Source of the DNA: Phycisphaerae bacterium
Lineage (GTDB): Bacteria; Planctomycetota; Phycisphaerae; SM23-33
Direction of reading: 5' to 3'
Length of the DNA: 40,094 nucleotides
Assembly (NCBI GenBank): GCA_016782885.1
Contig: JADHXQ010000035.1
Span: 1-40,094 of the forward strand
The position numbers and the translations under genes are program-made. A model generated the notes under the pieces. It was not told where the DNA came from. It made no database searches and saw only the letters and a program-made list of their open reading frames with translations. Below, piece after piece: positions 8,704 to 17,801 of this stretch; within the stretch, counting starts at the first letter, position 1, and each line of letters begins with the position of its first letter.

Positions 8704-9429
8704 ATGAGCGAAAAACTGGACGGAAAAGTCGCCGTAGTCACCGGCGCCGGACGCGGTATCGGAAGAGTAATCGCACAAACCCTCGCCGACAACGGAGCCC
8801 GTGTCGTAGTTGCCGCCCGAACGAACAGAGAGATCCTGTCGCTCGCCGCGAAAATCACTCGCGATGGCGGGAAAGCCGCCCCGATCTACGTGGACATAAC
8901 AAACGAAGCCAGCGTCGAGAAATTGTTCGCCACCATCGACGATGATTTCGGACGGGTCGACATACTGATCAACAACGCCGGAATGGGCGTCTTCTCGCAT
9001 ATCGTCGACTGCAGTAGCGAGGACTTTGACCGCGTGCTGGCGGTCAACGCCGGCGGTACGTTCCTCTGCAGCCGCGAGGCCCTCAAACGGATGATCCCGC
9101 GGAAGAGCGGATACATAATCAACATTTCCAGCATTCTGGGCATCAGGGCCTACGTTAACCAGGGCGCCTACACGGCTGCAAAACACGGTGTCATGGGCCT
9201 TACGAAAACGCTGGCGATAGAGTCCCAGCCCCACGGTATCCGTGTCAGCGCCATCCTGCCCGGCGGGGTGAACACCGAGATGATCCAAAAATCGCGCCCG
9301 GACCTGGACGTATCGGACCTTCTCGAGCCCGAAGATATCGCCGGCGCGGTGATGTACCTCCTGGGCCTCTCGGAGAAAGCTTCGGTCGACCAGATCTACA
9401 TCCGCCGCAGAAACAGCTCGCCGTTCTGA
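8704..9429 (+). CDS. SDR family oxidoreductase
   Basis: Classical short-chain dehydrogenase/reductase of 241 residues. Visible motifs: the nucleotide-binding TGAGRGIG (14-21), the structural NNAG near residue 90, the catalytic serine in NISSILG and the YTAAKHG motif (Tyr-x-x-x-Lys). The ILPGGVNTEM segment closes the cofactor site. The acid/arginine pattern after the second strand (AARTNREIL) suits NADPH more than NADH. The substrate cannot be read from the sequence; fabG-type 3-ketoacyl reductases and sugar dehydrogenases have the same pattern. xylA follows after 75 bases on the same strand, which makes a sugar substrate possible but unproven. The C-terminus (RRRNSSPF) lacks the usual glycine-rich ending. 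Confidence 0.88.
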   Translation: MSEKLDGKVAVVTGAGRGIGRVIAQTLADNGARVVVAARTNREILSLAAKITRDGGKAAPIYVDITNEASVEKLFATIDDDFGRVDILINNAGMGVFSHIVDCSSEDFDRVLAVNAGGTFLCSREALKRMIPRKSGYIINISSILGIRAYVNQGAYTAAKHGVMGLTKTLAIESQPHGIRVSAILPGGVNTEMIQKSRPDLDVSDLLEPEDIAGAVMYLLGLSEKASVDQIYIRRRNSSPF

Positions 9430-9504
9430 TAAAACCGTGGAATTTCCGGAGAAGAATCGCTATCTTCGTCGTCTTGACTTTTGAAAAACTCAGGAGAGCT
9501 AATC

Positions 9505-10818
9505 ATGACCGAAGCGTTTGCAGGCATCCCGAAAATCCACTACGAAGGCCCGGAATCGAAAAATCCCCTGGCATTCAAACATTACAATCCCGTCGAAGAA
9601 GTTGACGGTAAGACGATGGCGGAGCACCTGCGTTTCTCGGTGGCCTACTGGCACGCGTTCCGCAACGGATGCGCCGATCCATTCGGCGGACCGACACGCC
9701 TGATGCCCTGGGACGACGGGTCAGACTCGGTCGAAAACGCGCAGAATCGCGCTCGCGCAGCCTTTGAATTCTTCGAGAAACTGGGAGTCGGGTTCTACTG
9801 CTTCCACGACCGAGACGTGGCGCCCGAAGGGGCGACGCTCGCTGAATCGAACGCCAACCTCGACGCGGTGGTCAAAGTACTCAAGGAAGAGCAGGAACGC
9901 ACGGGCATCAAGCTGCTGTGGGGAACGGCATGCCTGTTCGCCAATCCGCGTTTCATGCACGGAGCGTCAACAAGCCCAAATGCAGACGTGTTCGCATTCT
10001 CCGCCGCCCAGGTCGCCAAGGCCATGGAAGTAACACACGAACTCGGCGGACTCGGTTACGTTTTCTGGGGCGGGCGCGAGGGCTATAAGAGCCTCCTGAA
10101 CACCGACCTCGGGCGCGAACTGGACCACATGGCCAGGTTCATGCGGATGGCGGTCGATTACAAGAAGCAGATCGGTTTCACCGGCCAGTTCTATATCGAG
10201 CCCAAGCCCAAAGAGCCCACGAAACACCAGTACGATTTCGATTCGGCCACGTGCCACGGATTCCTGACAGCCAACGGGCTGGACGGCGACTTCAAGTTGA
10301 ACATCGAGGCCAATCACGCCACGCTGGCGGGGCACACCTTCCAGCACGAGTTGGAATTCGCCGCGTCGGTGGGCCTGCTCGGATCGGTCGACGCCAACCG
10401 CGGCGACCCGCAGCTGGGATGGGACACCGACCAGTTCCCCACCGACATTTACGACACGACGGCCGCGATGCTGACGATCCTCAAAAACGGCGGGTTCACC
10501 ACCGGCGGATTGAACTTCGACGCGCACGTCGCCCGCGAAAGCTTTGAACCGGTCGACCTGTTCTACGCCCACATCGGCGGCATGGACGCCTTCGCACGCG
10601 GACTGAAAGCCGCCTCCGCCATCCGCGCCGACGGACTGATAGACGACTTCGTCACCCAGCGCTACGCGAGTTGGGACGCGTCAATAGGAGCGGACATCGA
10701 AGCGGGCAACGTCGGTTTCGCCGAGTTGAGTCAGTACATGCTCGACAAGGGCGATTCGGATCCCAATATCTCGGGAAGAGTGGAATACCTCGAGAACATC
10801 CTCAACGAATACATCTGA
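9505..10818 (+). CDS. xylA: Xylose isomerase
   Basis: Metal-dependent TIM-barrel isomerase interconverting D-xylose and D-xylulose in the cytosol. The 437-residue length fits the class II family. Motifs seen: [13 protein letters not shown] with the catalytic His/Asp pair (about residues 100-105), [26 protein letters not shown] with the metal ligands, [16 protein letters not shown], and [22 protein letters not shown]. The ATG at 9505 is preferred over an upstream TTG because AGGAGAG precedes it at normal distance. No xylulokinase or transporter is in the window, so the pathway context is limited to the adjacent SDR enzyme. Confidence 0.97.
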   Translation: MTEAFAGIPKIHYEGPESKNPLAFKHYNPVEEVDGKTMAEHLRFSVAYWHAFRNGCADPFGGPTRLMPWDDGSDSVENAQNRARAAFEFFEKLGVGFYCFHDRDVAPEGATLAESNANLDAVVKVLKEEQERTGIKLLWGTACLFANPRFMHGASTSPNADVFAFSAAQVAKAMEVTHELGGLGYVFWGGREGYKSLLNTDLGRELDHMARFMRMAVDYKKQIGFTGQFYIEPKPKEPTKHQYDFDSATCHGFLTANGLDGDFKLNIEANHATLAGHTFQHELEFAASVGLLGSVDANRGDPQLGWDTDQFPTDIYDTTAAMLTILKNGGFTTGGLNFDAHVARESFEPVDLFYAHIGGMDAFARGLKAASAIRADGLIDDFVTQRYASWDASIGADIEAGNVGFAELSQYMLDKGDSDPNISGRVEYLENILNEYI

Positions 10819-10863
10819 TCCGAAGGCGGTGAAAATCCGCGACGAGTACACAATCACAACGAC

Positions 10864-10898
10864 AGCCCGCAGATAGCAATAGCTATCTGCGGGCTTTG
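10864..10898 (+). terminator. Hairpin between convergent xylA and response regulator
   Basis: A 14-bp perfect stem (AGCCCGCAGATAGC with GCTATCTGCGGGCT) and an AATA loop, followed by a short T-stretch on the plus strand. It lies between the 3' ends of two convergent genes and probably terminates xylA. The T-tract is short, so efficiency is uncertain. Confidence 0.75.
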
Positions 10899-10931
10899 TC
10901 ATTGGCGCTGGGATGACCGGATATCTCCGTA

Positions 10932-11933
10932 TCAGTCGTTTCTGCGCACCGCCATCGCGGTCGGCGGCGCTATCATCTCGGCGAGTTCGACGTCGGCGTC
11001 GGTGAAGGGCTGTTCGCCCTTGCGGTACAGGACAACCAGACCGATCAGTTCGCCCGGTGAGGGGATCAGGGGCATCGTCAGGACGCTCAGACCGGGCAGA
11101 AACTTGCGAATCGACTCGTGAAACATCTCAGAGCGCTCCCCGGTATCGATGAGCATGCACTTGGGGTCGGTCAGAGTCATGTCGACCAGCGGATTGCAGA
11201 GTTCCTGGCAGAACGTTACTTCGTCGGGATGCGGTACGCCAAACCGCCCTGCTATCTGAAGTTCGGCTTCAGAATCGCAAGCCAACGCCACGCCAAACAC
11301 GCTGCCGGTTCGATGAACGATCACGCGGAACAGAGACCGGAAGACATCATCGTCGTTTTTGGCGGCGATCAGTTCGCGCTGGTATGCAAGCAATACCTGT
11401 TGCGAGGCCATCTGTGAGCTGAGGCTGCGATAGGCCACCGTCAGATCCGCGCAGGTCGAATCGAGGCGGTTTTGAATGGTCTTTCGCTCGATATTGATTT
11501 CCCTGGCGAGCCTGCGGAGCTTCTTTTGGCGTTTCTTTGTTCTCTCGTAACCGGCGCGCCTTACGAGTTCTTCGCGGATGGCCTGGCGGAGGCGGTTGAG
11601 GTCCAGCGGTTTTGTCATCAGTTCGACCGGACGATAGCGGGATGCCTCGGTAAGCGTTGCGGGATCGCCCATGCCCGTTATGACAATGGCAGGTATGTCG
11701 CCGGCGATATCGGTCCGGAGCGAATCGATCACGTCAAGCCCTGTGCAGTCGCCGAGCATCAGATCGGTAACTACGATGTCCGGCGGATTGGCCCGGGCGA
11801 GTTTTATCGCATCGAGCCCGCTGGCCGCGGTTTCGATCGAGAAACCTTCGTCCTTGAGAGCATCCTGCAACAGGTCGAGCATCTCCGGTTCGTCGTCGAC
11901 AACAAGCACGCGCGGGTTTGTATCGGCAGGCAT
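10932..11933 (-). CDS. Response regulator: receiver domain, coiled coil and GAF-like domain
   Basis: A 333-residue signalling protein without an obvious DNA-binding domain. Residues about 7-120 form a receiver: acidic pair VDDEP (13-15), phosphoacceptor D57 in DIVVTDLML, threonine in VITGM and lysine in MTKPL (K108). A basic coiled segment follows (ERTKKRQKKLRRLAREINIERKT begins near residue 130). The rest resembles a GAF domain ending LIGLVVLYRKGEQPFTDADVELAE. It is probably an output or relay partner of the adjacent HDOD-histidine kinase, whose stop codon is 24 bases upstream on the same strand. The ligand or target of the GAF-like part is unknown. Confidence 0.85.
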   Translation of the reverse strand: MPADTNPRVLVVDDEPEMLDLLQDALKDEGFSIETAASGLDAIKLARANPPDIVVTDLMLGDCTGLDVIDSLRTDIAGDIPAIVITGMGDPATLTEASRYRPVELMTKPLDLNRLRQAIREELVRRAGYERTKKRQKKLRRLAREINIERKTIQNRLDSTCADLTVAYRSLSSQMASQQVLLAYQRELIAAKNDDDVFRSLFRVIVHRTGSVFGVALACDSEAELQIAGRFGVPHPDEVTFCQELCNPLVDMTLTDPKCMLIDTGERSEMFHESIRKFLPGLSVLTMPLIPSPGELIGLVVLYRKGEQPFTDADVELAEMIAPPTAMAVRRND

Positions 11934-11957
11934 ATATTTTTCTCACAAGAGGAGCGT

Positions 11958-14258
11958 TTATTTGACAGCTCGCGGTAATTCGATAAAAACGGTCGTCCCT
12001 TCACCCAGACGCGTCTCTATCCACATTCTACCACCGTTGTTTATAACATATCTTTGGGCTCGAGGCAGGCCTAAACCTACTCTCCGCCCCGCCTCCTGGG
12101 CTGAAAAGAAAGGCGTGAAGACGCTCGAAAGCGTCTGGGCATCCATTCCAGGCCCGTTGTCGCTGATCGCAATCAGTACTGTTTCGTTCACTTCGCCGGC
12201 CTCTGCCGAGATCCGCACCTGCGACTTGACCTTGCCCCTGCCCCTGCCCCTGCCCTTGCCCGCAATTACCGCGTTGGTAACCACCTCGCGAAGGATAGCG
12301 CGTATCTGGGCGATGTCGGCAATGACCTTCAGCGGTTCGGTCAGCGGTTCGACAATAATCTCACACGCGCGGATCACCGAATCTTCCGAAGCCGTGAATG
12401 CCTTTGCAATCTCCTCTGTCAGGGGTCCGACATCCACGACATCAGGTTCCGCCCTGCGCGGAGAAGCGAAGTCCATCAGGTCCGTTATGATATCGCTGAT
12501 CCTCTGCGCCTGATCGGCAATCTGCTTCCAGGTTTTGCGTTCTTCGGAGTTCGATGCCTTCTCTCTCATAAGCTGTGCGCGTCCTGAGATAACGGCCAGC
12601 GGGTTATTGAGTTCGTGCCCGGCGCCGGCGGCCATTTCACCCATTGCCGCAAGCGTACGTGCTTCAGCCAATGCTTCCTGCGTGGCGGCGAGCACTTCAC
12701 CAGCCCCGGCGAGTTGTTCGCTGAGCCGCATGGCCCGGCTCTGACCCCGGGCCATTGCAAGCATCAGCGACAGTACCTCGCCGAGCGTTTTCAAACTTTC
12801 GCCCAAACGCTCCCGGTCCGGCGCCTCGGCGGGCGACAACACGCCGCCAATCCATCTGCCGCGACAAACGAGGCGATGATGTGCGTATATCCCCGGATCG
12901 ATCCACTGCCTCAAAACGCCGGTATCTCCAAGCACCGCCGCCATCGCCTCCGCGGCGGAACTCTCGTTTGAACCGTTAGTGACAGCATCGAATTCGGGGT
13001 TCCCCTGCGCGGTCCGGACAGCAGGCGAATCGCTTCCGTCAGCGATAACCAGGGTGACGCCTTCGGTGTCCTGTCCGCAGCAATATGCGATGATCGGCTC
13101 GGCGCCGCTCGGTTCGATGGAGATCACATCGGCAACTGCCCCAACCAGTGCGCGCAGCGTTTCGGGCAGGAGGGCATCGGGGGAAATCGACGAGACAAAC
13201 CGCCGCAATCTCCCCAGGGCGTCGGCATCGGTTTGAAGTTGGGCCTTACCGCGCTGCAATTGACTGTTGAGTTTTCCAAGTTCGGTATTGGCCCGAGAGA
13301 CGCCCCTCTGATACGCCTCAGCGCTTTGCGCCAGTGATCCGAATCGCAGGGCGCCCATACGCTCCTCGACTTCATCGGACAAACGCTCCGCAATTCTCGG
13401 CGGTATATCACCGGCCAGACCCATCTGCGCCGCCAACTGCCCGCTGCTGCGAACGAACTTGAAATTACCCGAAAACCCAACATTGCTCTCGCGTGCAATC
13501 GTGTCGGCCAGAGAGACGATCTCGACCATGGCGCAGTCGGAAATTGAACCGGGAATCGCCTCGCCCGGCTGGTGCGACAACCACGTGACGGCCTGGATAG
13601 CACTTCCCAAACACCAGTGCCTGGCCAGATGCAGCCCGGCGACGGAGTGGTCCACACCGATGATGTCGCGTTCATACTCGCTGATATTCCCCTGATACCT
13701 CGTCGCGATCTTGATGGTCCGGCAATAGCTTTTGGGCGCCACTTGGGCCAAGACAAGTTTGCCCACATCATGCAGCAATCCACACACAAATGCATGGACC
13801 GGATCGAGCGGTATGGCGGCGAAACCGGCCAGTTTCTCGGCCGCAATCGCCACGGCCAGACAGTGGCGGCTGAATGCCTCGCTATCCAATCCGATATCAC
13901 AGCTCTGGTCGTATTCCGCGACGAGGAACCCCTGCCCCGCCAGCAGTGCCGCCCGGACAGCATCAAACCCCAGTTTCTCTATGGCGCCGTCGACGGTAAG
14001 GGCCCCCCTGCCGCCTCCTCGGTTTGCCAATGATAAGACGCCGGCCGTCATCGCGGGGTCGAGGGCAACAATACCGCTCAGATCCCCCGATAACTCCGCA
14101 CCGTCAACAGAGGCGCCCACAGAGTCGGTCAACAATTCGAGAACTGAGCAGGCAACGGGTCCCCGCGCCCCCAAGCCGGTCAGAGAGCATATGAACTGGT
14201 CCAACTGCTCAACGCTCAGCTTGTCCTGCAACGTTCCAACCTGTGGAAATGTATCCAT
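11958..14258 (-). CDS. HDOD domain-containing sensor histidine kinase
   Basis: A 766-residue hybrid signalling protein. Residues about 20-290 form an HDOD domain (LLHDVGKLVLAQ and the later VDHSVAGLHLARHW). A coiled coil and a GAF-like sensor region follow (to about 500). The kinase core has the H-box GHELNNPLAVISGR (H548), an N-box-like REVVTNAVIAG, ISDNGPGMD and a G2 region GRRVGLGLPRAQRYV. Between the N-box and ISDNGPGMD, GCCCCT-type hexamers at 12231-12262 encode a GKGRGRGRGKVK insert in the ATP-binding lid region. The ATG at 14258, with GAGAG upstream, is preferred over a GTG 13 codons earlier. It sits between two response regulators, so it probably phosphorylates one or both. Confidence 0.88.
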   Translation of the reverse strand: MDTFPQVGTLQDKLSVEQLDQFICSLTGLGARGPVACSVLELLTDSVGASVDGAELSGDLSGIVALDPAMTAGVLSLANRGGGRGALTVDGAIEKLGFDAVRAALLAGQGFLVAEYDQSCDIGLDSEAFSRHCLAVAIAAEKLAGFAAIPLDPVHAFVCGLLHDVGKLVLAQVAPKSYCRTIKIATRYQGNISEYERDIIGVDHSVAGLHLARHWCLGSAIQAVTWLSHQPGEAIPGSISDCAMVEIVSLADTIARESNVGFSGNFKFVRSSGQLAAQMGLAGDIPPRIAERLSDEVEERMGALRFGSLAQSAEAYQRGVSRANTELGKLNSQLQRGKAQLQTDADALGRLRRFVSSISPDALLPETLRALVGAVADVISIEPSGAEPIIAYCCGQDTEGVTLVIADGSDSPAVRTAQGNPEFDAVTNGSNESSAAEAMAAVLGDTGVLRQWIDPGIYAHHRLVCRGRWIGGVLSPAEAPDRERLGESLKTLGEVLSLMLAMARGQSRAMRLSEQLAGAGEVLAATQEALAEARTLAAMGEMAAGAGHELNNPLAVISGRAQLMREKASNSEERKTWKQIADQAQRISDIITDLMDFASPRRAEPDVVDVGPLTEEIAKAFTASEDSVIRACEIIVEPLTEPLKVIADIAQIRAILREVVTNAVIAGKGRGRGRGKVKSQVRISAEAGEVNETVLIAISDNGPGMDAQTLSSVFTPFFSAQEAGRRVGLGLPRAQRYVINNGGRMWIETRLGEGTTVFIELPRAVK

Positions 14259-14313
14259 TTCTCTCGAACCAGTGACTCGGGGCAACACCCCGCCCACCGC
14301 GGAATGCTGTTGG

Positions 14314-14928
14314 TCAAGTCTTGACCAATTCCAGAATCCGCTTCAAGACAGTCTCAATATTGAAGGGCTTCCTGATGAAATCGTTCGCGCCGGCCTCCAT
14401 CAACCGTTCAACTTCGGCAGGGTTTACCATTCCGGAAATCACCAGGATCTTGATATCCGAGAGATCGGGATTCTCGCGGATCGTCTTGCAGACGACATTA
14501 CCGTTGATGTCCGGAAGCATGAAGTCCAGCACGACAATGTCCGGACGGAACTGTTGAGTAAGCACGCCCGCATCGTATCCCGTCTGGGCGCTGGCGACTT
14601 CAAACCGCCCGTCAGCCTCCAGCACATCGACAAACAGTTCGATGATTTCAGGATCGTCGTCCACCACGAGAACGCGTATGCTGTCATTGTCCAGGCCGTC
14701 CAGAGGGATCTTGTTGGACTTCATGAACTTGATCAGGGCGTCTCGCGGTATTCGTCTGAACTTGCTGCCTGGTACGCGAAACCCCTGCAACTGCCCCCCG
14801 TCAAAACACCGGATGATAGTCTGCTGCGAAAGTTTGCATACGGTTGCGGCTTCTCCGGTAGTGTAAACAGCCTTGTTTCGCACGATGCGGTCTCCTGTAG
14901 CTTTTCTGGGGTTCGCGGGTTCAGACAT
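14314..14928 (-). CDS. Response regulator with N-terminal HTH (excisionase/MerR-like) and receiver domain
   Basis: A 204-residue regulator with reversed domain order. Residues about 20-72 form a DNA-binding module of the MerR/excisionase type (VYTTGEAATVCKLSQQTIIR, then GFRVPGSKFRRIPRDALIKFM). Residues 84-204 form a receiver with acidic D90-D92, phosphoacceptor D135 (IVVLDFMLPD), VISGM and K187 (IRKPFN). It is the first gene of a three-gene minus-strand cluster, 55 bases before the HDOD kinase. It probably binds DNA when phosphorylated by that kinase; the target genes are unknown. Its start is the ATG 14926-14928. Confidence 0.88.
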   Translation of the reverse strand: MSEPANPRKATGDRIVRNKAVYTTGEAATVCKLSQQTIIRCFDGGQLQGFRVPGSKFRRIPRDALIKFMKSNKIPLDGLDNDSIRVLVVDDDPEIIELFVDVLEADGRFEVASAQTGYDAGVLTQQFRPDIVVLDFMLPDINGNVVCKTIRENPDLSDIKILVISGMVNPAEVERLMEAGANDFIRKPFNIETVLKRILELVKT

Positions 14929-15290
14929 CTAATACGCTCCCCGGCGTCAGTTGGATCGTTCAAGCGACCAAACAACGCCGGAAATGTCCTTATTACCACA
15001 TCTCAAACGTCACAGATTCCCAATCTTATTCATTTTAACATTCCAGACCACGATCAGCAAGGTTAAAATACGGATACTGGGGTAAATATGCATGAGTTCA
15101 CGTCTGTCAGACGAATATGGAATTGATATAGGCAGGCCCCCGCCTTCAACACTTCACCAGCACAACTGTTAGATGCCCCATCACATCCCTCTGGTCAACC
15201 AATAAACTCGAAAACGAAGGTCTGATAAAAAAGTGCAGGCACGGGCAATAGCCCGCGCCTGCTCGGATTGCAGCCACACATCGTGGAACA
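14929..15290. other. Gene-free interval between the HTH-receiver gene and flgM
   Basis: About 360 bases with no supportable reading frame. Apart from the flgM terminator near its right end, no RNA gene, repeat or convincing promoter was recognised. It should hold the promoter of the three-gene phosphorelay cluster near its left end. Confidence 0.6.
15227..15262 (-). terminator. Intrinsic terminator of flgM
   Basis: On the minus strand GCAGGCGCGGGC pairs with GCCCGTGCCTGC across a four-base loop and is followed by AC and six T residues. The single non-Watson-Crick position is G-U in the minus-strand RNA but A-C on the other strand, which supports minus-strand use. It lies about 30 bases past the flgM stop. 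Confidence 0.9.
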
Positions 15291-15566
15291 CTAGCCAAAA
15301 AATTCGCCCATTAGTCTGTCGACGGTCAGATCGATACGTTCCTGGGTCTCGTACGTACCGGCTTCGATCTCGGATCTGACCCTGGTTACCAGATCAACTC
15401 GTACTTCGGGAACAGTATGCACCTGTGCGGCAAGTTTTGCTACCGTAGAGATTTCGACTACATCCCCTGTCGGCGGTAAGACCGCCGGCCCACCATCGTG
15501 GATGATGGTGGTAACGGGCTCGACAGACTGCGGTGGTGTTGGTGGGGTAACCCCATTAACATACAT
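15291..15566 (-). CDS. flgM: FlgM-like anti-sigma-28 factor
   Basis: A 91-residue protein with a proline-rich N-terminus (residues about 1-35) and a C-terminal FlgM domain: VEISTVAKLAAQV, VPEVRVDLVTRVRSEIEAG and TYETQERIDLTVDRLMGEF. In flagellated bacteria FlgM holds sigma-28 (FliA) until the hook is complete and FlgM is exported. The ATG at 15566 is chosen because AGGAA lies about 7 bases upstream; a TTG two codons earlier is less likely. It stands alone, with its own terminator, and no other flagellar gene is in the window. Motility of the organism is therefore suggested but not shown here. Confidence 0.82.
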   Translation of the reverse strand: MYVNGVTPPTPPQSVEPVTTIIHDGGPAVLPPTGDVVEISTVAKLAAQVHTVPEVRVDLVTRVRSEIEAGTYETQERIDLTVDRLMGEFFG

Positions 15567-15926
15567 CTTCAATTCCTCATCAACTTAGTCCGCGTTTCAC
15601 CGTCACGGACGACCGGGCTCCGGACTTCGCTGCAGGCAGCGCATCCTTGCGCCACTCCACGGTGTCAGCTTTTGTCCGAAAGCCCCGATATCATCTTTCA
15701 GCCGGGCACCCGTTTATCTTCAGTGCCGACCTTTCTGCGTCCTTGCACAAGTAACTTCGGCAATACCTTTAGATTCGCTTTAGGCATTCGTACTATTCGG
15801 GTTTTGACGCAATCTGAGCATAAAACAGGCGTTACAAACACCCGCACGTTGATACAAATAAACAGCAAATTTTTCCGCCGATTCACCCGACCGGGTATTT
15901 AACCTGCCCTTTGCAGTTTACCCAGT
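15567..15926. other. Gene-free interval upstream of flgM
   Basis: About 360 bases between mnmG and flgM without a convincing gene. Short open frames exist on both strands but have no ribosome site or recognisable content. The flgM promoter should be here; a sigma-28-like pair was seen but has poor spacing. Confidence 0.55.
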
Positions 15927-17795
15927 TTACCGTCTGGAATCAAGCTCGTCGCCCTGCTGTCTACTTGCCTTTGCCAGCCCAACAGCCAGCACGGTGATGT
16001 CCGCGGGTGTAACACCGCTGATCCGCAAGGCTTGGCCCAGCGAGCGAGGCCGCACTTCCGCGAGGCGCTCGCGGGCCTCGGCGCGCAGATGCGAAATCGC
16101 GCCGTAGTCGATCTCACGGGGAATCGGCCTGCTGTCGAGGTCGTGCATTTGACGGGCGGCGGTGCGCTCCTTTATAAGGTAGCCCTCATATCGTGCGTCA
16201 ATAACGAGCGATTCGATCGCCCCCGCGCAGCGGCGATGGAGCGTGCGAAGTTCGCCGCCGACCGGTTCGGGGCAATCGGCGATAACATCTTCGGCGCGGC
16301 GTTGGGGTTCCTGCAAGATCTGCCATATGCTCTTGGGCCCCTGGCGGGTTTGTTTCATCAGTTCTTCAGCGCGGATCACCGCCCGCCGCCGTGCGCAGTA
16401 GCGATCCCAGCGATCGTCCGAGACCAAACCGACTTGGCGCCCGATCGCCGTCAGGCGCCTGTCGGCATTGTCTGCGCGGAGCATCAGGCGATGTTCGGCC
16501 CGGCTGGTGAACATCCGGTATGGTTCGGCGATGCCCTTGGTGACCAGGTCGTCGATCATGACGCCTATGTAGGCCTGGTCGCGCATGAGCACGAGGGGTT
16601 CGCGTCCGGTAATCATCGCCGACGCGTTTATACCGGCGATAAGGCCCTGTCCGGCGGCTTCTTCGTATCCGGTCGTCCCGTTGATCTGTCCGGCAAGGAA
16701 GAGCGAGCGGATCTTTTTGGTCTCGAGCGTGGCATGGAGTTGGATCGGCGGTGCGTAGTCGTATTCGATGGCGTATCCGTAGCGGAGTATTTCCGCCCGG
16801 GCGAGACCGCGAATATTGCGGATCATGAAATCCTGCACGTCCGTAGGCAGGGAGGTGGCTATTCCGTTGCAGTAAACCCAGTTGGTGTTTCGTCCTTCGG
16901 GTTCGAGGAAGACCAGGTGGCTGGTCTTGTCGGCGAATCGGTCGACCTTCGTTTCGATCGACGGGCAGTACCTCGGTCCGGTCGATTCGATCTGCCCGCT
17001 GTAGAGCGGCGCCCGGTGGAAGTTGGCGCGGATGGCGTCGTGGATCTTCTCGTTGGTCCCGGTCAGCCAGCATGGAATCTGCTCGACGTCCACGAAATCG
17101 TTGAGGAATGAAAACGGCGCCGGCACGTCGTCTCCGTCCTGTCGGTCGCAGAGATCATAATCGATTGTCTCGGCGGCCAATCGAGGCACGGTCCCGGTCT
17201 TGAGGCGGTCGAGCTGCAGGCCCGCGGACCGCAGCGACTCGCTCAGCGCATCGGCCGACGGCTCGCCGTAGCGCCCGCCGGGCCATATCTTCTCGCCGCA
17301 GTGCAGGCGACCGTTGAGAAATGTCCCGCCGGCCACCACCACCGCTCGCGACAAGATGTCGGAGACGCTCCCCTGCTGAGATATCCGCACGCCAACGGCC
17401 CGTCCGTTTTCAATGAGAATACCAGTGGCCTCGCCTGCAATGATTGTCAGGTTATCCTGACCGGAAAGTTGTTTCTGGACGAACTTTGCATACTCGTGCC
17501 GGTCGGACTGGCATCGAGGTCCCCAGACGGCCGGTCCCTTTGAACGATTGAGCATGCGGAACTGCATACCTGTCGCGTCGGCGGCCAGGCCCATCAGACC
17601 GCCCAGCGCGTCGATCTCGCGAACCATCTGCCCCTTGCCCACTCCGCCGATGGCGGGATTGCAGGACATCTCGCCAATCTTGTCGGGGTCGAGCGTCACC
17701 AGCACCGTGGAATGCCCCAATCGAGCGGCCGCCCAGGACGCTTCGGCCCCGCCGTGCCCGCCGCCGATTACAACTATGTCAAAATCTTTTGGCAT
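15927..17795 (-). CDS. mnmG: tRNA uridine-5-carboxymethylaminomethyl modification enzyme MnmG (GidA)
   Basis: FAD-dependent enzyme that with MnmE installs the cmnm5 group on wobble uridine of several tRNAs. The 622 residues show the N-terminal FAD motif VVIGGGHGGAEA, the signature GGVGKGQMVREIDALGG, the conserved GPRCQSDRHEY stretch, the second family signature near GLFLAGQINGTTGYEEAAGQGLIAGINA and a helical C-terminal tRNA-binding domain. The start codon is 6 bases after the ftsY stop, so translation is probably coupled. The partner mnmE is not in the window. Confidence 0.97.
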   Translation of the reverse strand: MPKDFDIVVIGGGHGGAEASWAAARLGHSTVLVTLDPDKIGEMSCNPAIGGVGKGQMVREIDALGGLMGLAADATGMQFRMLNRSKGPAVWGPRCQSDRHEYAKFVQKQLSGQDNLTIIAGEATGILIENGRAVGVRISQQGSVSDILSRAVVVAGGTFLNGRLHCGEKIWPGGRYGEPSADALSESLRSAGLQLDRLKTGTVPRLAAETIDYDLCDRQDGDDVPAPFSFLNDFVDVEQIPCWLTGTNEKIHDAIRANFHRAPLYSGQIESTGPRYCPSIETKVDRFADKTSHLVFLEPEGRNTNWVYCNGIATSLPTDVQDFMIRNIRGLARAEILRYGYAIEYDYAPPIQLHATLETKKIRSLFLAGQINGTTGYEEAAGQGLIAGINASAMITGREPLVLMRDQAYIGVMIDDLVTKGIAEPYRMFTSRAEHRLMLRADNADRRLTAIGRQVGLVSDDRWDRYCARRRAVIRAEELMKQTRQGPKSIWQILQEPQRRAEDVIADCPEPVGGELRTLHRRCAGAIESLVIDARYEGYLIKERTAARQMHDLDSRPIPREIDYGAISHLRAEARERLAEVRPRSLGQALRISGVTPADITVLAVGLAKASRQQGDELDSRR

Positions 17796-17801
17796 GGCGG
17801 A

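Noticed and set aside
13732-15066. Plus-strand frame of 444 codons opposite the kinase and regulator genes
   Set aside because: It spans two real minus-strand genes and the gap between them and has no recognisable domain.
15755-15782. Sigma-28-like promoter (TAAA...GCCGAAG) upstream of flgM
   Set aside because: The spacing is 17 bases instead of about 15, the -10 match is partial and it lies almost 200 bases from the start codon.
15498-15902. 134-codon plus-strand frame in the flgM upstream region
   Set aside because: It overlaps the flgM coding region in antisense, has no ribosome site and looks like random translation.
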